From Polytrichum commune (Eukaryota > Streptophyta > Polytrichopsida > Polytrichales > Polytrichaceae), in contig OX485807.1 of the NCBI GenBank assembly GCA_950295325.1, forward strand, positions 34,192,440-34,256,439: a DNA stretch of 64,000 nucleotides, read 5' to 3'. The position numbers and the translations under genes are program-made. Shown one piece after another: positions 21,609 through 32,532 of the stretch (its first letter is position 1; each line of letters begins with the position of its first letter). The notes under the pieces are model-generated. The model did no database searches, was not told where the DNA came from, and was given only the letters and a program-made list of their open reading frames with translations.

Positions 21609-24013
21609 ATGGCGGGGGTGAAGGCGCAGCAGGACTGCCTCTTCTGCGACCTCTGTGGCTCCATGCTTGCCTTCGACACTGCCTCCTTCGCCTCCTGCCT
21701 ACTCTGCAAAGCCCAACGATCCGTGGAAGGTAACAATAAATCTCTCTCTCGCTCTCTACCTTCGCCAATCCTTTCTTCAATTGTTGCGACATTGTCTTGG
21801 CCAGAGTGAGAAACGTGGCGCTCGGAGGAGCTTTTGGGTGTTTGCATTTTCTGAGACTCAATTCCTTGTTTGGGTGGGGGCGGGTGACCAGATTTTCAAG
21901 GCAAGCAGATTTGGTATACGAGTAAACCTCAGGCACGTTTTGGGTGAACTTTTTAGATTTTAGGGTTTAGGGTTTAGGGTTAGGTTGATTTTGCTTAATC
22001 TTCAGCAGACGCTGGGTTAAGGAAGAGTTCTCAAGCGAAATTCTGAACTCCAAAATTTTGTTGGCATTGCTTTTGAAATTTTTGAATTTAAAAAAAAGTA
22101 GGCTCCAAATCGTTGAACACCCAGAGCCCATGTTCATATGCGTCGTGTAAAATGTGTTAGCTGCATAGGTCTCTGGACCGCAAAGCACTTTCAATTTCAG
22201 TCCTCGTGGGGTTTGCAGGCTATGGAGGGTTCATGAAGCATATTGAGGTATTCATGAATTTATAAGCTCGTTGGGACATGGCAGAGTTCCTTGAGGATTA
22301 TTCAAGGTTCTTCTGTCAGATCGAATTTTCTTATCCTGTTGTTGCAGTTGAAACAAAATACAATACGCAATAGGTGTGCTTTACCCTTTAAGGACGTGAA
22401 CTTCGGCTTCAAAGTGCGTACGTCTCTGCAAATTTGTTTGATGCTTACCATGTCCTTCGTGTACAGGATTTTATGAGGCGGTTAGGGGTGGATCTCCTCA
22501 TTCAAAACGAGGAGGAGCTAGAAGATAAAGACGCTGATCAAATGCAACAACGTGCAGTGGTATGTCTAACCTGCTTGTTGTTGTTCTTATTAATATTAAA
22601 TCAACTGGTAGAGATGGAGTTAGAGGTGTTGTCGTTGGAGCTCAATTGCAACATAAAAGGGATTATGTTGCCCATGTGTGGATCACCTTTATGGTTTCAA
22701 GGTCTCATCCTTCTCCTTAAATTTCACCTTTACTTATCATGTATCAAAACTTGATTCATTAGCACCTGGTACTACCCCTCTCCATGCCATATAGATTTAG
22801 CAAAAGGAAAGTAAACAAGGGCTCCACGTCATGACAAGAAGTCAAGTATTGCCTGGCTACATTGCTGAAGTGCAAACTTGTGAGGATTGCCCTAGTGCAA
22901 AGAAGAATTCCTGTTGAGGAAGCTTGCTATGTGTGCACACAACAGCCTTCCAATTCCTCAAGCATTCTAAGTGTTGGAGTGACTAACCTACTTGGTGGCT
23001 GCCTTTCATTGTCAAACATGTGACTGTTAGGGTGACTAACCCTACTTGGGAGTTATTTCCTTACTTGCTACGAGCAACTATCCAGATGTTGGTTCATGTT
23101 CACCTCCAAATGGCGCTCTACCCCCGTGGTTCACATGGTTAAATGAACCAACGGTCGATGTGAAATTTTTGTTATAAAAAAACCTACATCTTGAAGTTCT
23201 CACCCTTCTCATGTGGGAGCTTCTGCCACATTGGAAGCTTAGATACATGTGTGGCGTTAGCTGGTGCTAGCTTTCAACTGATGTCTACAACAATATATAT
23301 GAATAAGTTGTTTGCTTTGTGGAACAGGTGAATGACGAATGTCCAAAATGCCTGAACCCAAATCTGGAGTACTACACAAAGCAGGTACCTTGCATCTCCT
23401 TTGGATGAGCTATTACAGTGTCATTTTTACTTGTAGACATTTTGCTCTTGTCCAATTCAGCTTTGGTTGACCTGCTTATACAATGTCAAAGAATCTTAAG
23501 AGTAGTACTATAATAGCATGTACCATGTTCTAATTCTGAAAATCCAGACATTTATGTTGATCAGTTTCCAATGGTCGACTTTGGCTTTTGATTGTAGTGT
23601 GCAAGGGAGATGGTGCTAACACCAGTGACCTCACACACTACAATGAAAAAGTCAAAGCCTAATTTAAAATTATCCGCATTAGCAACCGCGAGGGAATTTA
23701 ATGCACCAAAGTTTGCCATGCTTGAATTCTGTATATAGAAGAGAGTGGGTTCAAATTTTCACTGGAAAATGACCCCAAAACCATCAAGGGAGCATGATGT
23801 TAATGTGGTGGGCATTCTCAAAATCAATATGTACTTTTAGTTCAAGATTTTTTGGCCGGGATAGTTGATTCTGCATGGTCTACCTTAATTCTGAATGACT
23901 AGACTGACTGACTGACTTGCTTTTCATATGTGCAGTTACGGTCAGCAGATGAAGGCCAGACAGTATTTTACGAATGTCCAAAGTGCCACCATAAATTTTC
24001 CCAAAATATGTAG
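21609..24013 (+). CDS. RPA12: RNA polymerase I subunit RPA12 (A12.2-type zinc-ribbon subunit)
   Basis: Small subunit of nuclear RNA polymerase I, which transcribes rRNA. The TFIIS-like C-terminal ribbon is known to support transcript cleavage. Proposed exons: 21609-21729, 22219-22247, 22320-22346, 22467-22559, 23328-23384, 23936-24013 (TAG), giving about 134 residues, near the family's usual 120-126. Exon 1 holds the N-terminal ribbon (C13-x2-C16 ... C30-x2-C33). Exon 5 holds [16 protein letters not shown], and exon 6 holds [20 protein letters not shown] with the invariant acidic D-E. Exons 1, 4, 5 and 6 are strong. Exons 2 and 3 are short, and exon 3 has a weak GTTGAA donor. They restore the frame and give IEFSYPVVA, like the Y-T-V-T-A segment of relatives. 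It converges on the B3 gene. Confidence 0.88.
21958..21984 (+). repeat. Interstitial telomere-type repeat in RPA12 intron 1
   Basis: Three TTTAGGG units and a partial fourth, on the same strand as the gene. Plant telo-box words (AAACCCTA) are known near genes for ribosome production and translation. Here the cluster sits about 230 bases inside the first intron of a Pol I subunit gene. Confidence 0.85.
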
Positions 24014-25575
24014 AGTGGAGAGGACTTATAGGCAGCCGATTTTCAACCCTATTGACAGGGGTATATTGAGGAGTATTCTTGTAAAGTGCATTCAGGGGTG
24101 ATATCTACCTAAAGTAAGTCTGACGTGAGCAACTGAACATCGGTTAATGATGTTAAAATTTAGCTAGTTATTGCATGTAGGCACAGCTTGAGTACAAGGA
24201 TGTTATCTTCAAATATGAATACACGTCCATTGCCTTGTCAAAAGGTTAGATTAATGCGGTACAATATGTAGACAAAAGGTGTGATGTCTGTTCACCACCT
24301 CCTACCCATGTCTGCTGTAGAAAGACACAACTATCCATGGTGCCAAGTACTTCACCAACTTTTGGATCAGACATCAAAACATTTTAGCATGTCCATTCAT
24401 AATCGAAATGAATTTTTGGTTATAGATGTCTCTGTCGTAGGACCTTACAATTTAAAAGACTCAAGGGAACATGTTTGAAATTAATATGTAATATCAGTTC
24501 TGAGAAAATGAGATTATCTTCAATTCATAAAATGTAGTTTGATGTAAAGAGACTCACATGGCGTTGCCAAATAAGAGGAAAACAGGTGGAATAATCTTAT
24601 AAGTTGGAACTTTTCCTTACAACGTCACAGGAGATGGGGTGCATACTGCAGCTCTCTTCCATCCAAGCCACAAAGCAGTTTGCATATCCTATTTACATTA
24701 TCATCTCTAATTGTTTTGCTCGTGCTCATCCACCAACCTCTAATTACATCACATTGCTTCCAGTGCTTTTGAGCTCTCTATACTGTATGTTAGTATCTCA
24801 AGCCTTGGATTAGTTCTACAGTTTGCTATTCTTAGTGACAATTATTTCGAAACTCACACTCTCCCTTGCATTTCATTTAAATGACACGTACCCCCTTACT
24901 AATTATCAAGAGCTTTTTAACAGTGCCAGGAATACCTCTGTAGGGCCTGGGGTCTAGGAGATCTCACCTGACACACAAACAGACTCACAAACTTCTTGGA
25001 CCTTGGATATATACAGAAATGACCCATTTCTACAAGCTTGTATCTACTGCTTCTGTTTCTTTTGCAATTGTTGCTCTTTGTGCAGACTGTCCTCTCCAGT
25101 ATCAGTTCTTGTCATTGCTTCACTTTCTTTTACTGTCCTTTCAGCCCGAATGACCTGCACATTACACACCTCCATCACATTGGGACTAGCTGGAAACTTA
25201 GAGCTCTTCCAAATTTGCAAGACTTGGTCTCCAAAGTTTTGTCATGATCGTGGTTTGAATATCTTTTTGAAAGATCAGGAAGAGCAGTCTTCGTGTTGCA
25301 AGTTGTTGGTCTTGAAAACAATCACTGATCACAATTGAAAAATAAAGTGTCTCAACCTCTCGGAGCTCATGGATTAAACTCACTACGGGGATCTTGTGGT
25401 CTTTCCACTGGTTCCCAGCCACTAAATGATTTCATAATTTATAAAACTGCTGCCTTCAAATATCATAAATCCATCTAGTGAACGAGAACCAATGTTAAGA
25501 CCACGAGATCCAAGTAATGACTTGATACTCCCTAGCGAAAAGAAAATGAACAATTGAACATGAGAAGGAAGGTTT
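24014..25575. other. Intergenic space between convergent RPA12 and B3 gene
   Basis: This should contain both 3' UTRs. On -, a strong acceptor (TTTCGCTAG before 25531) could add a last exon to the B3 gene, giving GVSSHYLDLVVLTLVLVH as an alternative C-terminus if TAT|GTATGA near 25580 is used as donor. Nothing else recognised. Confidence 0.4.
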
Positions 25576-28548
25576 TCATACATATTTTCCTTCGACGCTT
25601 CTGTACAATGATAGCAGGTCTCCTACTTGCAGATTATGTGCCTTCACATAATCACCTGCATAAAAATCCGTCAACAATTGCATTAGATGACAATGTATGA
25701 CATGTAGACATGTATCTATTGGAGATGGGAGATAAATTCCGATTGAATCACAATGCCATGACAAGCACTCTAGTGCAAAGAGAACCTCACACAAACACTT
25801 GCATGACAAATGGGCAAATTCTGAGTATGGAAGCATGCACTCGAGTCACAGCAAACAGGAACTTACGAGTATTCTCCAATAGATACATGCGGCTCTTGTT
25901 GTTGGACCAGAATCTAAACATCACCCAACAACCAAGGGGGTTGTCAGCACAAATGCAGCTATCAACCTCAACCTTCACAAGATCCACAGTGGCTCAAATT
26001 TTGTAAGTATACTTCATTAAGAAGTCCTGTGATCCTCAAACCTATCAGATCCATGAAAAAATGAACTTTTAGTGACAAATTTTCTGGTCCAGAGAATTAT
26101 TGGGAATGATCTTAAATAAGAGAGATGAATTTATGATGTAACCGAAACAAGGTCCACCTCTGTAGGTTTGATACGAACAATAATTAGAAGGTGATCCACA
26201 CAATACCTGTAACGAAATGTCCAGCTCTGGCCACTGTCAAAGTCCTCCATTGGTATTTGAATCCCTTCGCTGAGGGCCAAATATGGGAGGTGAGATTCTG
26301 CCTCCTTCTGCAGTTTTAGAACCCTTGGCAATGTCAGATTCGAGGACCTGGGATTTAAAGAATTTCAAAATATTCTTGCACCAGAAGAAACTCAGAATAT
26401 CCGACAGACATTTGTGTCATTACATATTGTACTGCACCCCAGGTGAATATAATACTTTCTGTCAATGATTCATGCAACACATCATAAATAGGTACGCACA
26501 TAGAGAAATGTCCAACATAATCACACAAAATGTAACAGAAGGAAGATGAATATGTAGTGGTAGATCCACCTTTGGGAGTACAATACGCCCCAGACTGCTT
26601 ACACCACTCGGATTAAGCTCTTTCTGTAGCAGCAACACCAACGCCCCTGTACTCCGTCCCTGCATGTGGCATCCGAAACATGGTGAATGAGAACGTTAGA
26701 AACAAAGGAGTGACGTGACTCTCCTCTGGCATGATTGCATTGGTGACAATCTAACCTACACGAAGCATCTCCTATCACTCTACCTAAAGATTTGATCATA
26801 TTGAGGACACATACGCATGCGCTGTAGGATTGGCGTATGTGGGCCTTGGTCAGTAGAAGAAAACTTGTTGCTGGAAGAAAATGTATTACGACCATCCATT
26901 ACGACCTCTGGAGACAAAATATACAAATATATAAATTTGGTTGCCACCCAGAGGTTTTTGGACAGTTTGCAACCACATTGTTTAATTTATACATTTTAAA
27001 AACTGGCAATTGCAATGGACGGTTGAAATGGAGAGGGTTTCTTCTGTGGTCATTTGGCTGGAAGGTTTTTCACTCATTTTCACCTGGCAATGGATTCGTT
27101 TTCCATCTCACAAAAGAGAAGAACAGAAACATAGAATCACGTGCCTGCTGTCGAGCAGCTGAAATTGGTCGCACTGTCTCCTCATAATTCCCCCTTATTG
27201 GTAGTACTGCAGCCTCGCCACAGCTACCACCACGACCAGTGGTTGTACAGTTCGCCTGCTGCATCGGTTGTTGCAGATTGAGATGCACTTTCCGCCTCGC
27301 TATTCGACTTTTACGAGACGCTCTTCTCATTGCTTCCTCGTGCACAGATTCGGCGGAAGGGGTTGTAATATTGGGGCACCCCCGCACTGGGGCGAGCACC
27401 AGTTGCACACAGGGGCTCACTGGAGAGCAACCTCCGATGCTTGGCGGGTAATCGCAGTAGAAATTAGGGTAATATGCACCGAGAAACGGAGGACCGCCCA
27501 GGTACGTCATCCCTCCGCGGCCGGGCAGCACGACATGGCCACGAGCAGCCGCGTACCAATTTTCGTGTCCTCCACCGCGATTGAGCTGCTCGTTCGGGAC
27601 CATATGACATGGAATTGAAGCTTGTTGCGATGCTCTGGTATCATCATCGTCGTCATCATCAACGCGCGGTTGTTTTTCCAGGTCGATTTCTTCGCTGCGA
27701 TGTGGAGATGTGATTGTGGAGTCGGTGATGCCATCAATAGAGTTACCTCCGCTGGAAACTCTATCCCGTTGTCGCTGCTGACTTTTCAGGATACACACCT
27801 GATGTAACCCTCGGATGAATGCATCCGGGCTTACGTTTCCCGCATTTTGTTCTTCAAATTCTTGGAAATATTTTATGAACTCTATGACGACTTTCAACCC
27901 CTTTTCACCGCCCCCGAGGGTTTCAATCGCGTCATGGAGTAATCCTTCGTTCACTCTCACTTTCCTCAGCAAGCCTCGCAAGCTGCTCTTCACTGTATGC
28001 TCGGCAGATGTGGCGGAGTCGGGATTCATGTCCTGTTTCAGATCACGGGAAGCATTTTCAACCGGGTTCCCAAATCTCCTTGGTAGCCCTATCGTACCAG
28101 AAAGGATCCCAGGGATCTTAAAATGGAACGGCTGCTCGGTAGTCGCCGGACCAGATCCAATTCTTTCACAATTAGCTCCATTCGCATCACTGTCATCGCT
28201 CGAAGCCTCACGCGTGTTCATGTCCAGCAAACGTCGCGAACGTGGTGATGAGTGCTCGTCAACATTATTTTCACCCACGCACCACACACCTGCAGAGATG
28301 TAATCAACCTGCTCTGTCATGCCTCCTCGCAGCCTTATCGGAGAGGCGCCCGTTAACGAAGCAAACTTTGTTGTGGTAGGCTCAGGTTTCATGCATTTAT
28401 CAATGCAATCTAGTGCACATGTAATATCTGACCAATCTTCAAATACATCCCGGAGCAATTCCAAGCTGGTTCTGTCTTTGCCTCCGTGCCGCCTGAACGC
28501 CTTTGCTTTCCCGGACATGCCGGTAACATAATCCCCCTGCGAAAACAA
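25576..28548 (-). CDS. ABI3/VP1-like: VP1/ABI3-like B3-domain transcription factor
   Basis: Nuclear DNA-binding regulator of the LAFL group, which drives seed or desiccation programmes and binds RY (CATGCA) motifs in known members. Exons on -: 28548-27145, 26659-26570, 26307-26207, 25913-25867, 25655-25576 (TGA), about 573 residues. Residues about 189-230 (KVRVNEGLLHDAIETLGGGE, KGLKVVIEFIKYF) match the B1 region. Residues about 399-421 (SVHEEAMRRASRKSRIARRK) match the basic B2 region. The B3 domain spans exons 2-5: LLLQKELNPSGVSSLGRIVL, KEAESHLPYLALSEGIQIP, SWTFRYRFWSNNKSRMYLL, DYVKAHNLQVGDLLSLY. All exon phases agree. Exon 1 ends CAG|GCACGT, so intron 1 would be GC-AG. The start is uncertain: an acceptor-like TTTTCGCAG at about 28539 suggests an upstream exon or 5' UTR intron. 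Confidence 0.88.
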
Positions 28549-30327
28549 TGAAAGAGCCTGTCAATACGTTTACGACCACAAATGGATCCCCGGTGTCAAT
28601 TAGGGAAATGGCATCATTTGCGAAAACTAAACTGCCAAAACCTAGTGATGATTCTTAGAAACTTAAGAAACCTGGAATGCACTAACCAGGGGGAAAACAA
28701 ACCCCCCCGAGTCCAGTTGCCCGCAAATCACTTGTCATCTGCAACATCTTCTCCGAAATGGCTAACCCTTCGTACCAGCCGCAGGAGGTTAAGCTACAAC
28801 CTGAACTAACGATGCAGGCAAACCGCTAACCTACACGATAAGCTTATCGCAATACAATGGACATACTCATCGAAGGCGGCCGCTCTCGATAAATAATCCT
28901 AGACCAGAGGCGCGTAAATGCATGAATCAAGCAGTACTCTTTCATTACCTGTTGCTGCATGCTCGAGTTAATGTGCGCGCCGCTGATTCTTAAGCACAAC
29001 TAAAGCTTCTCCGGATCCTCTACGAGAGACGTGATCCATAGCCAATACCAATTCCAGCAAGTGAAGCTACGACTCTTCCAACACACCACTAAAACTCTTC
29101 CAACCGACTAACCCCCTTCCCCCGCCGCTTTATCCTCACCCTCAATCATCAGCGAATCGAGCGGCGGTGAGCAAGCAACTAGATGTCCATTCTTAACTCT
29201 TAACTACAAGCCTTGCGAGTGTGGAGCTTTAAACCTTCACACACGCTCGGCAGCAAGTTAAGCTGGCTGCAACCTGATGAACTAACGATATTGCAAGGCC
29301 ACCGGTTGATTAATTACCTACACGATAGGTTTCTTGGAAAATCCGATTGGCCTGATCGACTCATCGAAAGCGGTCCTAACATCTCGCGATTCTTACAATC
29401 ATGTCAAAACCATGCAGGTTCTATCGTCTTCCTTTACCTACTTGTTGATGCATCCTGCAGGCTGAGGTTCCTAGTCTGCTTGCCGCTTCCCTTCCCAAGC
29501 ACAAAATCAAGCTTCTCGCTTCTCACTTCTCACGACTCCCTACGAGAGTCGACACGGCCGTGACCAACACCAATTAGTCTCACCAGTAATCGAAGCCATA
29601 AGTCCTCCTCCACGGCACCTCCCGTTCCAAAGGGGTGCACCTCCCCCGCCGTCTCACTCACTGGACGCTCTCAGCTCATCATCATCACCATCATCATTCA
29701 CCACCATGAGCAGCAGCAATTCAACCGAGTGGGCGACCCGGCGCGGGGAAGAGACAAAACAAAAGCGCAAATTCTCAGAGTCAAAAACTAAAATACCAAA
29801 TCCACACGACGACCTAAATAACTTACCACTAGCTCAGCTTACAACCGCTCATCGGCCTGCTTCCGGCCCCGATCCGAATTCATGCGGCGAGTGGATATTA
29901 TACACCTTTCCTGCATGCAGTTAGAACCGTTTACAAATCCGAGAAGTGTCATGCAACCCGGCCCCCAGTAGAATGGAAAACTTTATAAAAGTAGTAAGTA
30001 GTAAGTAGTAAGAGACCGATCACTGAAGAGATTCTGCGCCAACTTTGGAGAAGTACAAGGCGGTACAAATTTTTCCGTGTAGAAAGATAGAAATCAAGAG
30101 GACTGCCCCCCAAAAAAATTAAATGGGTAATTTTACTCCTTAATTTTGAAATTACTGTGAATTTTCGAAGCCAAAAGTTGGCTTGAACACATTACCACTG
30201 TCTCGAGTTTGCCGAAACCGCTGTCGTTTTGAGACGAATTCCTCCTCACTTTAGCACTCAAAACCAAGGACATGTGTCATGCCACTATCGATTCCCTGGT
30301 GATACCATAACCGAAGTTAAACTGAAC
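28549..30327. promoter_or_regulatory. Upstream region of the B3 gene, G+C-rich, no coding exon recognised
   Basis: 28570-29900 is richer in G+C than its surroundings and holds restriction-site-like palindromes and CT-rich tracts. It is the likely promoter and 5' UTR of the B3 gene on -. CATCATCATCACCATCATCA (about 29678) is a short triplet repeat. Direct repeats pair 28780-28860 with 29240-29330 (AACCTGAACTAACGAT and AACCTGATGAACTAACGAT, followed by CTACACGATA words), suggesting a local duplication of about 480 bp. Frames here look non-coding. Confidence 0.4.
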
Positions 30328-30449
30328 TTAGGGTTAGTTTTCATGTAGGCCGCTTCGCCCACCGAATTTTAAGTGCAAATGTAGATGCCACGCAGTGGCA
30401 TCCACTATAATTTGGTGGGCGAAGCCACCGACGTGAAAACTAACCCTTA
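30328..30449. mobile_element. 122-bp fold-back MITE
   Basis: Near-palindromic. Arms start TTAGGGTTAGTTTTCATGTA on the left and, reading the other strand from the right, TAAGGGTTAGTTTTCACGTC. Both continue into GGCTTCGCCCACC-like sequence around a short centre. Related ends occur at 43735-43811 and 45198-45236. The target duplication is unclear. Confidence 0.75.
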
Positions 30450-30754
30450 GAAACCATGAAACCTTGTTTCAACCACCCACCCAAAAAAAATTAATTACCA
30501 AACTCAATCCCAAGATGATCAAAATTATGACACCCTATAGATCCCCGATGGGGTTTTGATGAGATACTACAGTAGGTGGTCCTACTATAGTATCTCATGT
30601 TTGGCCCAATCGCTTACTATTGAACGGATATTCTAATATACATCCTATCTTTGTAATCATGCGAGTAAATTAAGTAAGTAAATTAGGTGGAAAGATTGTT
30701 GACGATGCATGCAAGATATATTGAACAAGGAGACCCGACCGCTAGCTAGCCACA

Positions 30755-31045
30755 AATGAACCTGTTGAGTTTGAGGAATAATAACTAGATGAAGTTGGAG
30801 ATTGCATGATAATTATCGATCATTCTACATTCCACTAGCTAGAAGAGGCAACATAGGGAATATTCCCCAACTTAATAAAGAAAACAAAGCTGAAAGATGT
30901 CAGTCAACATGCAACCCACTAGCTAGAAGAGGCAACATAGGGAATATTCCCCAACTTAATAAAGAAAACAAAGCTGAAAGATGTCAGTCAACATGCAACC
31001 CGTTTGGACTCGGTAACACTAGAATCTCAACATACCATGCACAAA
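30755..31045. repeat. Dispersed repeat S, copy 1, with an internal 84-bp tandem duplication
   Basis: ACAAATGAACC, TTAATAAAGAAAAC, GATGTCA and GGACTCGGTAACACTAGAAT occur in the same order as at 47575-47780 and 63440-63640. Inside, an 84-bp unit (CCACTAGCTAGAAGAGGCAA ...) is duplicated at 30832 and 30916, virtually identical. A truncated relative lies near 31890-31970. Confidence 0.75.
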
Positions 31046-31079
31046 AAATCCCACCCGGATAAAGGGACAGGTGTTGGGC

Positions 31080-31311
31080 CGGGGGGGGGGATTCATCCAT
31101 GTTTCTTTGCTTTCCTTTTAGTAATTTGGTTCCGTGTCCGGAGAGATTTGTGGGCATAATCCGGTTCCCCTTTTCATTGATTTCAAATACTTTATGAAAT
31201 TCTTCAAAAAACAATGGGCAAGTTTCCGGAACTTCACCCGTTTATTTCCGAAACCCCGCCGGGTCATGTGTAACGTAGCATCTATCCGGCTCCCTCCCCC
31301 CCCCCCCCATC
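31080..31311. repeat. Segment bounded by a G-run and a C-run
   Basis: The G-run at 31080-31090 and C-run at 31298-31308 bracket about 210 bases, as in the poly-G element family. I see no GTGCGA subterminal word and no convincing flanking duplication, so membership is only suggested. Confidence 0.3.
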
Positions 31312-31345
31312 CATAGATTAGGTTATGTTGGTGTTTTGGTTTCGT

Positions 31346-31530
31346 AACCGGTTGGCCGCTTTGTTTCGCCGAGGTGGCACTACACGATTGGCTCTGAGCA
31401 CACAGGTTTGCAGACAATAACCTCGACATCCCAGCCGGTTATGATCATCTAAATCGGATATGTTGAAGAAGACGACAGGCAACCCACTGTTTAGGTCACC
31501 TGCGCGGCTCAACAAAGCGGCCAACTGGTT
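31346..31530. mobile_element. 185-bp TIR element
   Basis: Terminal arms AACCGGTTGGCCGCTTTGTT (31346-31365) and AACAAAGCGGCCAACTGGTT (31511-31530) are inverted repeats matching at 19 of 20 positions. The interior has no coding frame. No clear flanking duplication. Confidence 0.65.
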
Positions 31531-31536
31531 ACGTCC

Positions 31537-31596
31537 GGTAATCGTTTTATTGGAACCGGTTATCGGTGCAGAACCGGTTCCAATAAAACGATTACC
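31537..31596. repeat. Perfect 25-bp hairpin
   Basis: Arm 31537-31561 (GGTAATCGTTTTATTGGAAC, then CGGTT) is the exact reverse complement of 31572-31596, around a 10-base loop. It lies only 6 bases after the 185-bp TIR element and contains the same AACCGGTT word. Confidence 0.9.
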
Positions 31597-32532
31597 TAAT
31601 ACATAATTGGGGGCTTTTTGGTTTGGTAACGGCAGAGAAGTGAGAGAATTGGTGCAAGGTGACGAGCAGGGCTGATTTTTCACAAAGTTTTTGCCCGTCC
31701 ACGTCCAAAAACCTTGAATTGAAAGACAAAAAAAAATTGCAACCCATCCCAAAACCGGCAATTTCTAAACCAACCCGTCCATGGAAAGGTTAAAGAAAAA
31801 CCAACCCGTCCCAAAACCGGTTTGAAAATGAAAATACCCGTCCCGCAAGAGGTATAAATAAGTCTCTTACGATGTTGGTAAAAATTTAGAAAAAAAAAAA
31901 CAAAAACCAAAAGATGTCAACATGTGACTGGTTGCACTTGGAAACAATAGGATCTTGACAAATTATGCCTTCAATATTCGTCAGTTATCTGTCTTTTGCT
32001 GTCGATTCTCATCTTTCCAGTCCACCCCATTCTAAATTTTGTGGTTGATGAATTAATGTATGCAGGTGAATCAAGCACTTCAAGATTGATATATTGATTG
32101 GGTATTAGTGGTTTGATTGCAGTATGCTTATACTCACATGTCATATATGACATAATGTAACTGACATTTGTACCATTTATTTTTTTTGGAAAAAATGATC
32201 AAACAAATTGTTATTTTTAGAACCCATCTAAAGTGAATTTGACAAGTCCAAAAACCGGTTCATTTTCTAAGAACCCGTCCATTGGAAATGTTTTTTTTAT
32301 GAACATGTTAGGGACCTTGTGAAAAATCACCATTGGTGACGGGGCATGCAATAGAGGCTTGGGGGGGGGGGCAATGAGATAGTACAACTAGCTGGATGGT
32401 AGGGCAAGGGATCTTGGGTTGTGGGGAGGTCACGTGTCATGGTCCTGGTCTACGTGGCAAGTCTTGGCGTGGCCCTGGGCCACGTCACTGTAGCACACAC
32501 ACACACACCACTGAGCACACTGTACACTAAAC
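31597..32532. other. Non-genic AT-rich stretch
   Basis: No gene recognised. AACCGG-type words recur (31745-31830, 32255-32275), and 31890-31970 is a truncated copy of repeat S. A G-run stands at 32361-32370, and a (CA)n tract at about 32495-32508. Confidence 0.4.

Noticed and set aside
21463..21936. 157-codon - frame
   Set aside because: Antisense to RPA12 exon 1 and intron 1, with no motif.
21958..21984. Chromosome end
   Set aside because: Only three and a half telomeric units, inside an intron with normal sequence on both sides.
27239..28531. Several + frames of 60-160 codons
   Set aside because: They are antisense shadows of exon 1 of the B3 transcription factor gene.
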